Origin: Nesterenkonia sphaerica
GTDB taxonomy: Bacteria > Actinomycetota > Actinomycetes > Actinomycetales > Micrococcaceae
Assembly (NCBI RefSeq): GCF_005771565.1
Contig: NZ_VAWA01000008.1
Coordinates: 86,428-150,427 of the forward strand
DNA length: 64,000 bases
Direction: 5' to 3'
Shown: positions 52,554 to 61,675 of the stretch, one piece after another
How positions within the stretch are numbered: the stretch's first letter is position 1
How the letters are laid out: each line of letters starts with the position of its first letter
Made by a program: the position numbers and the translations under genes
Notes under the pieces: model-generated
The model's input: only the letters and a program-made list of their open reading frames with translations
Told to the model about the DNA's origin: nothing
Databases searched by the model: none

Positions 52554-54365
52554 ATGGTTGCCATTTCCACCTCGGGGCGGGAGGCTCTTCTGAGCGCCCT
52601 GCTGGACACCGCCGCTGAACTCTCCAGCCTGCGGGATGTGGAATCGGTGCTGGCGTCCATTGTGCGGCGGACCCGGCAGCTGGTGCGCTCAGATATGGCC
52701 TATATCAGTCTCAATGATCACACCGAGGGCACTACCTACATCCGCCAGTCCGACGGCGTGGCCACCAGTGCATACCGCAGCATCCGGATGCCCATCGGCA
52801 CTGGAATCCTGGGGTTGGTGGCTGCCGGTGAGGCTCCTTACCAGACCACCGACTACCTGCCGGATGCCTCAGTGCAGCACATCGCGGAGATCGACGAGAT
52901 CGTGGCCGGCGAGGGGGTACGCACCATCATGGGTGTTCCGCTGGTGGTGGGCGGTCGCGTCATCGGTGCCCTGATGGTGGCCGAACGGTCCCACCGCGTC
53001 TTCAGTCCCGACGAAGTCAGCATGGTCGACTCCCTGGGTAAGCACGCCGCGGTGGCCCTGGACAATGCGGAGAAGTACGCCCAAGCCCTGCGTGATGCTG
53101 AACTGCTCAGCCGGAAGAATGCGCAGAACCAGCAGGAGCTGCTCTCGCTGGCGGAGATCGCCCGATTCGATGAGGAGCTGCTGCACGCAGTGCTGCAGAG
53201 CCACTCCACCGAGGAAGTCCTCGAGGTGACCGCCAGGACGCTGGCGCTTCCTGTCGCCCTGCTCAACGAGCGCGGCGACAAGCTCTCGGTGGCCAGCCCT
53301 CCCACCGCAGACCGTCGCAGTGGGGCAGACACCAGCGGCAGTCACGCAGGTGGCGACCCGGTGGATTTCTCCCCGGCGTCGTTGCAGCAATGCCTTAAGG
53401 AGGTGGACCGCGCCGGCCGCGCCCAAGTGCTGCCGCTGCCACCCCGCGGTGACGGGCCGGACCACGAGGTGGTTCTCGCACCGGTACGCTCCTCGCACGC
53501 TTCCCTGGGGTATCTCCTGGTCGGCCAGCGGTTGAGCCAGGTCCAGCAGACGCTGCTGGAACGGGCCGCCTCGCACTGTGCGCTGGCGCTGCTGTTCCTC
53601 GGTGCTGAGGAGGACGCTCAGCACCGGGCGCAGCTGGACGTGCTCGACGAGCTGCTCAGAGGCGAGAAGGTGCCGCGCTCCCGGCTGGACCGGCGGCTGC
53701 GCCACTGGGGCCTGAGCTCCAGTGACCGCGTCTGGGTGGCGGCGATCGCTCATCCTTCTGCACAGGAACGCCAGGTGCAGCGTCACTTCAGGCAACTGCC
53801 CGGTACCGGACTGCTGGCTGCGGTCGACGGTGAGCTCTGCGCCGTGTTCACCTCACCGGATTGGGTGACCGGCTTCCAGGCACTGGACACCCTGGCCGAG
53901 GAGACTTTCGCCGCCTACGCCGGGCCGATGGACTCCGTGACGCAGCTGCCGGCGTTCTGGCGCCGGGCCAAGAGCGGACTGGCGGCCCTGCGGTATTCGG
54001 GGCAGCCGGGAATTGCCGACGCCTCCCGCATGGGCCTGGTGGCCTCGGTGGTGCACCTGGCTGCGGAATCCGATCACGCGGACCTGACCGCAGAGGTCTC
54101 CCCTCTGCTGGAGTACGACGCCCAGCGCGGAACGTCACTGACCGCCACCGCACTGGCGTATTTTGACGCTGACCGGCGTATTGACCGCACCGCCGAGGCC
54201 CTGTTTATGCACCGCAACACCGTCCGGCAGCGCTTGGGCACTATCACCAAGCTCCTGGGCCGAGGGTGGGACGCGGCCCCGCGAGCACTGGATGTGCACC
54301 TGAGCCTCCGCGCCTGGGCGCTCTCAGCCGGCAGCACAGACGTGGCGAAGAGGCCGCCGAACTAG
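52554..54365 (+). CDS. GAF-domain PucR/CdaR-type regulator
   Basis: A 603-residue regulator. A GAF domain spans about residues 30-170 (for example MGVPLVVGGRVIGALMVA), with a coiled linker (about 170-220), a middle ligand region, and a C-terminal PucR helix-turn-helix with YFDADRRIDRTAEALFMHRN followed by TVRQRLGTI. ATG at 52554 is preferred over the GTG six bases upstream; a TAAACT box just before it suggests leaderless initiation. It is divergent from the alcohol dehydrogenase-permease operon, its likely target. Confidence 0.87.
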   Translation: MVAISTSGREALLSALLDTAAELSSLRDVESVLASIVRRTRQLVRSDMAYISLNDHTEGTTYIRQSDGVATSAYRSIRMPIGTGILGLVAAGEAPYQTTDYLPDASVQHIAEIDEIVAGEGVRTIMGVPLVVGGRVIGALMVAERSHRVFSPDEVSMVDSLGKHAAVALDNAEKYAQALRDAELLSRKNAQNQQELLSLAEIARFDEELLHAVLQSHSTEEVLEVTARTLALPVALLNERGDKLSVASPPTADRRSGADTSGSHAGGDPVDFSPASLQQCLKEVDRAGRAQVLPLPPRGDGPDHEVVLAPVRSSHASLGYLLVGQRLSQVQQTLLERAASHCALALLFLGAEEDAQHRAQLDVLDELLRGEKVPRSRLDRRLRHWGLSSSDRVWVAAIAHPSAQERQVQRHFRQLPGTGLLAAVDGELCAVFTSPDWVTGFQALDTLAEETFAAYAGPMDSVTQLPAFWRRAKSGLAALRYSGQPGIADASRMGLVASVVHLAAESDHADLTAEVSPLLEYDAQRGTSLTATALAYFDADRRIDRTAEALFMHRNTVRQRLGTITKLLGRGWDAAPRALDVHLSLRAWALSAGSTDVAKRPPN

Positions 54366-55858
54366 GGTTCCCGGCGCCTGGGGTCTGCCTCCTGCTGCGA
54401 GTGCTGCTGCAGGAACCGGTAGACCTCGGTGGTGTCCACCCCGGGGAAGGCGCCCTCCGGCATGGCGGCCAGCAGGTGGGTGTTGGCCCGGGACGCTGGC
54501 CAGGCGTGTCCGTCCCACACCTCGGCCAGACCGGCCGGCGGGAGCCGGCAGCAGGTGGGATCGTCCGGGCAGCGTGAGACCGACCTGGATTGGGTGTCCT
54601 TGCCGCGGAACCACTTGGCGTGCTCGAACGGCACCCCGATGGACAGTGAGTACACCCCCGAGGAGTGGCCCTCCGTGCGGGCGGTGCACCAGAACGTGCC
54701 GGAGGGGGTGTCGGTGTACTGATTGAAGGAACGGAACTTGTCTTTGACGTCGAAGACCTGGCGCGAGGTCCATTCCCGGCAGATCGTCTGACCCTCAATT
54801 GCCCCGGAGTGGTCGGCCGGGAAGCTGACGCCGTCGTTCTCATAGGCTTTATGGATGATCCCGGACTCATGCACCTTCTGAAAATGACACGTGATGCCCA
54901 GGTGCTCAGTGGCCAGGTTGGTGAACCGGTGCGCGGCGGACTCATAGGAGACGGCGAAGGCATCGCGCAGGTCCTCGATCGCCAGCTCTTTGGCGCGCTT
55001 GGCGGTGGCGAGGAACTCCACTGCCGGCTGCTGCGGCATCAGCAGGGCTGCGGCGAAGTAATTGGTGTAGACCCGCTGGCGCAGGAACTCTGAGTAGTCA
55101 CGGGGCTCGGTGTGGCCCAGCACGTGGTGGCCCAGAGCCTGCAGCAGCACCGACCTGGAATCCCAATCCCGGGACCGGCCTTGGGTGAGATAGATGATCT
55201 TGTTCAGCTGGTCGGTCACCGAGCGGGTGGAGTTGGGCAGGTTCGGCACAAAGCGGATGGAGAACCCCAGCTGTTCGGCGATCCGGGCGGCAATGTGGTG
55301 GCCCAACGGCCCGGAGGTGTAGCCGACCCGCTTCAGCAGCTCAGCCGCCTGGGCCTCGATCTCCGGGTAGTAGTTGTTGCGGGACTTCATCTCCTCGCGC
55401 AGCTCGGTGTTCGCCCGCCGGGCCTCCTCCGGGGTGGCCGCCTGCTCCTCCAGCCGTCGCTTCAGCTCCCGCTGCAGCGCCACCAGGGACTCCAACACGT
55501 CCATCGGCAGCCGGTTCGAAATCCGCACGGTGGGCAGTCCGAGGGCGGCGTAGAGGGGCCCGCGCTGGGTCTTCTCCAGCTCGATCTCCAACCCCGCCCG
55601 CTTCGACGGCGGCTCCGCGCCCATCAGGTGTTCCATCCCCACACCCAAGGCTCGGCTGAGCTGCTGCAGCTGGGAGAGCTTGGGTTCGCGTTTGCCGTTC
55701 TCCAACAGGGACAGTTGGCTCGGGGCGGTGCCGACCTTCTCCGCCAAGTCATCCAGGGTCATTCCCTGTTTCTTGCGCAGGTGACGCACCCGGCGGCCCA
55801 GGGCAATGAGGTCCAGGGCGTCGTCGTTCTCTGCTGGGGCGAGCTCCGCTGCGCGCAT
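54362..55858 (-). CDS. RamB-like short-chain-acyl-responsive regulator (XRE plus ImmA/IrrE-like)
   Basis: A 498-residue regulator of the RamB type. The helix-turn-helix is at about residues 20-75 (VRHLRKKQGMTLDDLAEKVG, then LSLLENGKREPKLSQL). A middle domain with an ImmA/IrrE-like segment reads ALGHHVLGHTEPRDY, lacking the Glu of HExxH, so peptidase activity is doubtful. A C-terminal region with conserved Cys (CRLPPAG, CPDDPTCC) follows. RamB in Corynebacterium controls acetate genes including aceA, and aceA lies 4 kb away, so a link is likely. It overlaps the PucR gene's end by 4 bp. Confidence 0.88.
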   Translation of the reverse strand: MRAAELAPAENDDALDLIALGRRVRHLRKKQGMTLDDLAEKVGTAPSQLSLLENGKREPKLSQLQQLSRALGVGMEHLMGAEPPSKRAGLEIELEKTQRGPLYAALGLPTVRISNRLPMDVLESLVALQRELKRRLEEQAATPEEARRANTELREEMKSRNNYYPEIEAQAAELLKRVGYTSGPLGHHIAARIAEQLGFSIRFVPNLPNSTRSVTDQLNKIIYLTQGRSRDWDSRSVLLQALGHHVLGHTEPRDYSEFLRQRVYTNYFAAALLMPQQPAVEFLATAKRAKELAIEDLRDAFAVSYESAAHRFTNLATEHLGITCHFQKVHESGIIHKAYENDGVSFPADHSGAIEGQTICREWTSRQVFDVKDKFRSFNQYTDTPSGTFWCTARTEGHSSGVYSLSIGVPFEHAKWFRGKDTQSRSVSRCPDDPTCCRLPPAGLAEVWDGHAWPASRANTHLLAAMPEGAFPGVDTTEVYRFLQQHSQQEADPRRREP

Positions 55859-55880
55859 GGTGACAGTGTAAGTCAGTAGC

Positions 55881-55892
55881 GGCTGATCAGCC
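55881..55892. promoter_or_regulatory. 12-bp perfect palindrome in divergent region
   Basis: GGCTGATCAGCC is a perfect palindrome located 22 bases from the ramB-like start and about 90 bases before proV. It could be an autoregulation site of the RamB-like protein or an operator for the transporter. Confidence 0.4.
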
Positions 55893-55907
55893 TGACTGCG
55901 ATGAGGT

Positions 55908-55919
55908 GTTATATATAAC
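55908..55919. promoter_or_regulatory. 12-bp A/T-rich perfect palindrome before proV
   Basis: GTTATATATAAC is a perfect palindrome in an A/T-rich patch upstream of proV. The stretch probably includes the proVWX promoter. The exact -10/-35 is unclear. Confidence 0.4.
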
Positions 55920-55979
55920 GACTTTTAAGTATTTGATAGTTTAGACATCCCAGAGTCACTTGCACAGGAAGTTTTGAGG

Positions 55980-57218
55980 GTGTCAGCATTCGAGAATAAT
56001 CCCGCCTCCGCGGTACGTGTGCAGAATGTCTACAAGGCGTTCGGCAAACGGCCGGAGTCGATGGTGAAGAGACTGAAGGACGGGGCCACCCGTGAGGAGC
56101 TCCGCTCCCAAGGAACGGCTGCGGTGATTGACGCCTCCTTTGACGTGCCACCGGGTGAGATCTTCGTGGTAATGGGCCTCTCCGGCTCCGGCAAATCCAC
56201 CCTGATCCGCACGCTGAACGGCATTCAGCCAGCCACCTCAGGGTCGGTGGAAATCTTCGGTCAGGACATCACCAAGGTGAACACGCGGCGTCTGCGCAGC
56301 ATCCGCCGGGAGAAGATCTCCATGGTCTTCCAGCACTTCGCGCTCATGCCCCACCGCACCGTGGGGCAGAACGCCGCCTACTCCCTGGAGGTCCGGGGAG
56401 TCAACCGCAGCGAGCGTGAGAAGAGAGCTAACGATGCGCTGAAGCTGGTGGGGCTCGGCGGCTACGGCGGGATGCGCCCGGACGAACTCTCCGGCGGGAT
56501 GCGCCAGCGGGTAGGCCTGGCCCGCGCTCTGGCGGCGGAGACGGAGCTGATGCTGATGGATGAGGCCTTCAGCGCCTTGGACCCGCTGATCCGCAAGGAG
56601 ATGCAGGACCAGCTGCTGGAGCTGCAGCAGGATCTGGGCAAGACCATCGTGTTCATCACCCATGACCTCAACGAGGCCATGCGGCTGGGCAACCGGATCG
56701 CGATGATGCGCGACGGCCGAATTGTCCAAATCGGGACCACGGAGCAGATCCTCAACGACCCCGCCAATGACTACGTCGCGCAGTTCATCCAGGATGTGGA
56801 CCGCACCCGGGTGCTGACCGCCGGGGAGATCAAAGAGCCGCCGGTGGCCCTGCTGGGCGCCGAACAAGGCCCGCGGGCGGCCCACCGCCTGATGCGCCAG
56901 CACCAGACCAGCGCCCTGTGCGTGGTCAATCAGAGCCGGGTACTCCAAGGTGTGGTGTACGAGCACGACATTGCCGAGGGAGTCGCGGCCGGCAAAGAGA
57001 CCCTGGCCGGGCTGCTCAAACCGATGCCGGCGGCCAGGGAGGAGACCTACCTGGCTGAACTCATGACAGCTGCCTCTGAACACGCCGCCGGGCTGGCCGT
57101 GATCGACGACGCCGGGAAGCTGCTGGGGGTCATTCCCCGGGTGACCCTGCTCAACGCGATGGCAGATCCCACCCCGACCTCTTCGGTACAGACCATCCAT
57201 CAGGAGGTGGCCGCATGA
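55980..57218 (+). CDS. proV: Glycine-betaine/proline ABC transporter ATPase (ProV/OpuAA)
   Basis: A 412-residue ABC ATPase with CBS tail. Walker A is GLSGSGKST (about 65-73), the signature LSGGMRQRVGLARAL (about 169-183) and Walker B LMLMDEAFSALDP (about 190-202). Two CBS-type segments follow (about 290-400), as in osmotic-stress-gated OpuA. GTG at 55980 has AGGAAG at good distance. It is the first gene of proVWX; together with the betaine binding lipoprotein it takes up compatible solutes. It overlaps proW by ATGA. Confidence 0.95.
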   Translation: MSAFENNPASAVRVQNVYKAFGKRPESMVKRLKDGATREELRSQGTAAVIDASFDVPPGEIFVVMGLSGSGKSTLIRTLNGIQPATSGSVEIFGQDITKVNTRRLRSIRREKISMVFQHFALMPHRTVGQNAAYSLEVRGVNRSEREKRANDALKLVGLGGYGGMRPDELSGGMRQRVGLARALAAETELMLMDEAFSALDPLIRKEMQDQLLELQQDLGKTIVFITHDLNEAMRLGNRIAMMRDGRIVQIGTTEQILNDPANDYVAQFIQDVDRTRVLTAGEIKEPPVALLGAEQGPRAAHRLMRQHQTSALCVVNQSRVLQGVVYEHDIAEGVAAGKETLAGLLKPMPAAREETYLAELMTAASEHAAGLAVIDDAGKLLGVIPRVTLLNAMADPTPTSSVQTIHQEVAA

Positions 57219-58171
57219 TGTTCGCTGGCGAGACGGAGGGAATGGGCATCCCCCGGGTAGCGGTGGGGGACTGGATCGAGACCGGCTTCAACTGGGCCCG
57301 GTCCAACCTCGGTGAGGTCTTCGCTCTGATGCGCAACGGCTTGGAGACCCTCACCGAGGACTGGCTGGAGACGCTGCTGACCTGGCCCGATGCGCTGGTG
57401 CTCTCAGTGATTTTCGCGCTGCTGGCCTGGATGGTGCGCGATTGGAAGCTTGGCGTGCTGACCCTGGTCCTGATGGTCTCCATCATCGCCATGGACCAAT
57501 GGGACAACGCCATGGCCACCCTCGCCCTGGTGCTGGTGGCCACTGGCGTGGCACTGGTGATCGCGATACCGGTCGGGGTGCTGGCGGCGAAGTCTGACCG
57601 TGTCTCCAGCGCGGTCCGGCCGATCATGGACCTGATGCAGACTATGCCTGCTCTGGTCTGGCTGGTGCCTGTGGTGACCCTGTTCAGCATCGGGGTGCCT
57701 GCCGGCGTCGTCGCCACCCTGATCTTCTGCCTCCCGCCGGGGGTGCGCTTCACCGAGCTGGGCATCCGTCAGGTGGACCGTGAGGTTGTCGAGGCCGGGC
57801 ACGCCTTCGGCAGCACTCCCGGTCAGATCCTGTTCCGCATTCAGCTGCCGCTGGCGGTGAAGACCATCATGGCCGGGGTGAACCAGGTGATCATGCTGGC
57901 GCTGTCCATGGCGGTGATTGCCGGGTTCGTCGGCGCTGGAGGACTGGGCGGTGAGGTCGCCCGCGCCATCGGAAGCCTGGACATCGCGCTCGGGTTTGAG
58001 GCCGGGCTCTCGGTGGTGGTGCTGGCGATCTACCTGGACCGCGTCACCGCCGCAGTCGGCGACGGCTCCGGGATCCTGACCAAGCTGCTGCGCCGCCGCA
58101 GGCCCGCCCCGGAGCAGGTTTCGGCGACCGAGCCCGCCGGGACCGACGTCCCCACCGTGAAGAACGCCTGA
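57215..58171 (+). CDS. proW: Glycine-betaine/proline ABC transporter permease (ProW)
   Basis: A 318-residue permease with about seven membrane segments. The cytoplasmic loop EAGHAFGSTPGQILFRIQLP (about 189-208) is the EAA-type contact to the ATPase, preceded by LMQTMPALVWLVP, typical of ProW/OpuAB. ATG overlaps the proV stop by 4 bp. The N-terminal cytoplasmic or amphipathic segment of about 60 residues is common in ProW. Confidence 0.93.
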   Translation: MMFAGETEGMGIPRVAVGDWIETGFNWARSNLGEVFALMRNGLETLTEDWLETLLTWPDALVLSVIFALLAWMVRDWKLGVLTLVLMVSIIAMDQWDNAMATLALVLVATGVALVIAIPVGVLAAKSDRVSSAVRPIMDLMQTMPALVWLVPVVTLFSIGVPAGVVATLIFCLPPGVRFTELGIRQVDREVVEAGHAFGSTPGQILFRIQLPLAVKTIMAGVNQVIMLALSMAVIAGFVGAGGLGGEVARAIGSLDIALGFEAGLSVVVLAIYLDRVTAAVGDGSGILTKLLRRRRPAPEQVSATEPAGTDVPTVKNA

Positions 58172-58239
58172 CTCCCAGCCTCCGTCTCCCGGGACGGGAG
58201 ATAATGAAGAACCGCACCTATGAAGGGAAGGACAAGAAG

Positions 58240-59226
58240 ATGAGAACATCATCCACACTCCTGAAGTCCGCAGCCATCGCCTCGATGCTCGGCCTGACGC
58301 TCGCCGCCTGCGGTGAGGACGCCGGGGACAACGGCGAGGAGCCAGAGGACGCTGATGTTGAGGACACTGACACGGACACCGAGGACGACGACGCCGATGA
58401 GGCTGATGCGGACGATGACGCCGAGGCTGCCGGCGACGGCGGCACAGTCACCTTGGGCATCATCCCTTCCTGGACTGACGGGCTGTCTATGGCCTACCTG
58501 TGGCAGGCCATCCTGGAGGATGAGGGCTACGAGGTAGAGATCGAAGAGATCAACGACGCCGCCCCGCTGTACACCGGCGTGGCCAACGGCGACCTCCACG
58601 TCTACCCCTCCGCCTGGCCCGAGGTCACCCACGCCGACTACATGGAGCAGTACGGTGACGACCTCGAGGACCTCGGCGCCTACTACGAGGGCGCGGTGCT
58701 GACACTGGCAGTGCCGGAGTACACCGAGATCGACTCCCTCGAGGAACTGGCAGACAACGCGGATATGTTCGGCGGCCGGGTAGTCGGCATTGAGCCGGGC
58801 TCCGGACACATGGGCGTCACCGCTGATTCGGTGTTTCCCGAATACGGCTTGGATGAGGAGTTCACCCTGGCTGATTCCTCCACCGCGGCCATGCTGACCG
58901 AGCTGGACAGCGCCATCGCAGCAGAAGAGGACATTGTGGTCACCCTGTGGCGGCCGTTCTGGGCCTACGGCGAGTGGGACCTGAAGGACCTGGAGGACCC
59001 TGCCCAAGCCTTGGGCGAGCCGGAGACCCTGAACTTCATCGCCAACTCCGAGTTCTCCTCGGAGTTCCCTGAGGTGGCCGAATGGATGGGCGAGTTCCAG
59101 CTCACCGATGATGAGTACGCCGAGCTCGAGGACCTTGTGGTCAACGAGTACGAGGATGACCCTGAAGCCGGTGCTCGCGCCTGGTGGGAGAACAACTCCG
59201 AGCTGATCGAGGACATCATCAACTGA
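58240..59226 (+). CDS. proX: Glycine-betaine-binding lipoprotein (ProX/OpuAC type)
   Basis: A 328-residue lipoprotein. Signal peptide with lipobox LAAC (cleaved before the Cys), then an extreme acidic linker of about 30 residues dominated by Asp and Glu. The mature domain has GIIPSWTDGLSMAYLW, IEPGSGHMG, VTLWRPFWAYGEWDLKDL and an acidic C-terminus, matching OpuAC-type betaine binding with aromatic ligand residues. The ATG at 58240 is chosen because GGAAGG lies eight bases before it. The acid-rich linker fits a salty habitat. Confidence 0.9.
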   Translation: MRTSSTLLKSAAIASMLGLTLAACGEDAGDNGEEPEDADVEDTDTDTEDDDADEADADDDAEAAGDGGTVTLGIIPSWTDGLSMAYLWQAILEDEGYEVEIEEINDAAPLYTGVANGDLHVYPSAWPEVTHADYMEQYGDDLEDLGAYYEGAVLTLAVPEYTEIDSLEELADNADMFGGRVVGIEPGSGHMGVTADSVFPEYGLDEEFTLADSSTAAMLTELDSAIAAEEDIVVTLWRPFWAYGEWDLKDLEDPAQALGEPETLNFIANSEFSSEFPEVAEWMGEFQLTDDEYAELEDLVVNEYEDDPEAGARAWWENNSELIEDIIN

Positions 59227-59241
59227 CGCTGAACGCCCTTA

Positions 59242-59290
59242 ACGCACTGCGCCCCCGGAGTCCTGAGATGTCTCCGGGGGCGCAGTGCGT
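59242..59290. terminator. Strong bidirectional hairpin terminator
   Basis: A perfect 19-bp stem: arms 59242-59260 and 59272-59290 with an 11-base loop. It lies just after proX and just before the stop of the minus-strand gene, so it can stop transcription from both sides. There is no U-run, as is common in high-GC actinobacteria. Confidence 0.85.
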
Positions 59291-59298
59291 GTGGCGGG

Positions 59299-59877
59299 TC
59301 AGGCGGCTTGGGCCCGAGCGGCGGGGCGGACCATCAGCACCGCGGCGCTGCTGGCCTGGCCGTCCTCGTCGTCGTCCAGGTCCGGCTCACCAGGACGGAG
59401 GTGAATGGCGCGGATGGTGCCCTCCTGAAGGCCCATCAGCTCCTCCGCGCGGATGAAGAGCTCCTGCCACAGCTGCAGCTCCTCCTCCCCCTCCGTGCCG
59501 GGGAGCGAGACGAACGGCGCACGGCCTTCGGCCAGCAGCCGCCGGGCATTGCGGTGGATATGCAGTCCGAAGTCCACAATGCCGGCCGAGAGCGCGCTGC
59601 CGTTGCACAGGATCCGCTCTTCGCTGCGGGTCAGCCGGCGGGGGCTGATGAAGCTGCTGGGCGGCTCGGTAAGGTGCCGCTGCACCAGTGCTTGCCAACC
59701 GGACGAGGACCGCGGGGTCTCCGAGCCCAACCCCAGCTCACCCAACCGAGGGGCGAACTCGCGGTGCAGCGTCGCCAGGAACTCCAGCGCCGCGCCGGTG
59801 AAGAGTTCGTTCTGCCGTGGCACGGCCGGTCCGGCAAGAGTGATTCCGTTGATGGTGATGGTCTGTCCGGTATTCAT
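59299..59877 (-). CDS. Shortened malate-synthase-A-like protein
   Basis: A 192-residue protein built from two pieces of malate synthase A. Residues ~14-50 (GPAVPRQNELFTGAALEFLA) match the N-terminal helix of the family. Residues ~75-160 (AGIVDFGLHIHRNARRLLAEG followed by VSLPG, LWQELFIRAEELMG and GTIRAIHL) match the domain around residues 165-250 of E. coli AceB. The ~100 residues between, the metal-binding Glu that follows TLLI in AceB, and all of the C-terminal half are absent, so it cannot be a normal enzyme. ATG preceded by AAGGA. It is located directly after aceA, where aceB often sits. Confidence 0.75.
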   Translation of the reverse strand: MNTGQTITINGITLAGPAVPRQNELFTGAALEFLATLHREFAPRLGELGLGSETPRSSSGWQALVQRHLTEPPSSFISPRRLTRSEERILCNGSALSAGIVDFGLHIHRNARRLLAEGRAPFVSLPGTEGEEELQLWQELFIRAEELMGLQEGTIRAIHLRPGEPDLDDDEDGQASSAAVLMVRPAARAQAA

Positions 59878-59926
59878 GACATTGGTTCCTTATCTGCTCA
59901 CGCTCAGGCCTGCTGCCCGGTGAACT

Positions 59927-61288
59927 CTAAAATTGGCCCTCTTCGGTGGATCCTCGCAGCGCAACCGTGGAGGATTCGGGATTCAAAGTGGTGGAGACGG
60001 CGTCGAAGTAGCCGGTGCCAACTTCGCGCTGGTGCTTGGTGGCGGTGTACCCCTGAGCCTCGGCGGCGAACTCCTTCTCCTGCAGCTCCACGTACGCCTT
60101 CATCTGCTCGGAGTTGTAGCCCTTGGCGAGCTCGAACATCGAGTAGTTCAGGGCGTGGAAGCCGGCCAGGGTGATGAACTGGAAGGTGAAGCCCATCTTG
60201 CCCAGTTCGCGCTGGAACTTGGCGATGGTCTCGTCGTCGAGGTGCTTGCGCCAGTTGAATGACGGAGAGCAGTTGTAGGCCAGCATCTGGTCCGGGAACT
60301 CCGACTTCACTGCCTCGGCGAACTTCTTGGCCAGCTCCAGGTCCGGAGTGCCGGTCTCCATCCAGATCAGATCTGAGTATGGTGCGTAGGCCTTTGCCCG
60401 GGCGATGCAGGGTTCGATCCCGTTGCGGACCTTGTAGAAGCCTTCCGCGGTGCGCTCACCGGTGATGAACGGCTTGTCGCGGTCGTCGACGTCGGAGGTG
60501 ATCAGGGTGGCCGCCTCAGCATCAGTCCGGGCGATGATCACGCTGGGAGTGTTGGAGACATCGGCGGCCAGACGGGCTGACTGCAGTGTCCGAATGTGCT
60601 GCCCGGTGGGGATGAGCACCTTGCCGCCCAGGTGGCCGCACTTCTTCTCGCTGGCCAGCTGGTCCTCCCAGTGCACGCCCGCCGCGCCGGCGCCGATCAT
60701 CTGCTTCATCAGCTCGTAGGCGTTGAGCGGGCCGCCGAAGCCTGCCTCAGCATCGGCCACGATCGGCACGACCCAGTCCTCGACGGTGCGCTTGCCCTCC
60801 AGGTACTCAATTTGGTCCGCGCGCAGCAGCGCGTTGTTGATCCTGCGGACCACGGAGGGAACCGAGTTGGCCGGGTAGAGCGACTGGTCCGGGTAGGTCT
60901 GGCCCGAGAGGTTGGCGTCCCCGGCCACCTGCCAGCCGGAGAGGTAGATGGCGCGCAGCCCGGCCTTGACCTGCTGCACGGCCATGTTGCCGGTCAGTGC
61001 GCCGAGGGCGTTGGTGAACTTGCCGGCGGCGTGCTCCTCGGTGAGCTGGTCCCACAGCTTCTCTGCTCCGCGCTTGGCCAGGGTCTGCTCCTCCTGGACG
61101 GTGCCCTGGAGGCGGATGACCTCCTCAGCAGAGTAGTCGCGGGTGGTCCGGCTCCACCGTGGGTTGGTGTCCCACTCCTTCTGCAGGGCCTGCGCCTTCT
61201 CTGCGAACACGTCCCGAGTCTCAGGCTGGAACTCCCCTTCCGGCGACGTGCCGTTCTGGGTTGGAGCGTTGATCAGGGTCTCAGTCAT
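59927..61288 (-). CDS. aceA: Isocitrate lyase
   Basis: A 453-residue glyoxylate-cycle enzyme that splits isocitrate into succinate and glyoxylate. The catalytic [11 protein letters not shown] (about residues 213-223) is intact, as are [25 protein letters not shown] and [10 protein letters not shown] (metal binding). The length is slightly above the 430 residues of typical actinobacterial AceA. AAGGAGAG precedes the ATG. Probable regulation by the RamB-like protein 4 kb away. Confidence 0.97.
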   Translation of the reverse strand: MTETLINAPTQNGTSPEGEFQPETRDVFAEKAQALQKEWDTNPRWSRTTRDYSAEEVIRLQGTVQEEQTLAKRGAEKLWDQLTEEHAAGKFTNALGALTGNMAVQQVKAGLRAIYLSGWQVAGDANLSGQTYPDQSLYPANSVPSVVRRINNALLRADQIEYLEGKRTVEDWVVPIVADAEAGFGGPLNAYELMKQMIGAGAAGVHWEDQLASEKKCGHLGGKVLIPTGQHIRTLQSARLAADVSNTPSVIIARTDAEAATLITSDVDDRDKPFITGERTAEGFYKVRNGIEPCIARAKAYAPYSDLIWMETGTPDLELAKKFAEAVKSEFPDQMLAYNCSPSFNWRKHLDDETIAKFQRELGKMGFTFQFITLAGFHALNYSMFELAKGYNSEQMKAYVELQEKEFAAEAQGYTATKHQREVGTGYFDAVSTTLNPESSTVALRGSTEEGQF

Positions 61289-61675
61289 TGGTCTCTCCTT
61301 CGAGGGTGGCCGTCATCTCTGACATTTCTAAGTTTTCGCCACTGCGCAACCCCCGCGCCACCGAAATCCAGGTAAAGATTTGCATTTCTTCGCGTTTTCG
61401 AAGAACAAGCGAAAGTCCGCCTCTCCCCTGGCCTCCGAGGCTCGTCTCCGGCGTCGAGACCTGCCTCGCTGCCCCGCGCTTCTGGTGTGCCCTCGCGCGC
61501 CCCCGGTGCGCGCCTAACCGCCCCGCGACACCCCGGCCCTCTCCGCCATCCCGATTGCCACAGGTGTCAATAAGCTCCACTCTCACGCGTCAAGGCGAGC
61601 TGAGAGCGGAGCGATTCGACATTCTTCAGGAGGGGCCCCGACCGGGTGGGGGCCGGCCGCTACAGTGAGTGGACC
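61289..61675. promoter_or_regulatory. Upstream region of aceA and of the nuclease gene
   Basis: About 390 bases without a gene. Close to aceA there are repeated TTTTCG-type motifs: AGTTTTCGCC (61331), GTTTTCGAA (61394) and their reverse GCGAAAGT (near 61410), and ATTTGCAT at 61378, which resembles part of known RamB sites. The far half is C-rich. A TACAGT box before the ATG of the nuclease gene suggests a leaderless promoter. Confidence 0.4.
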
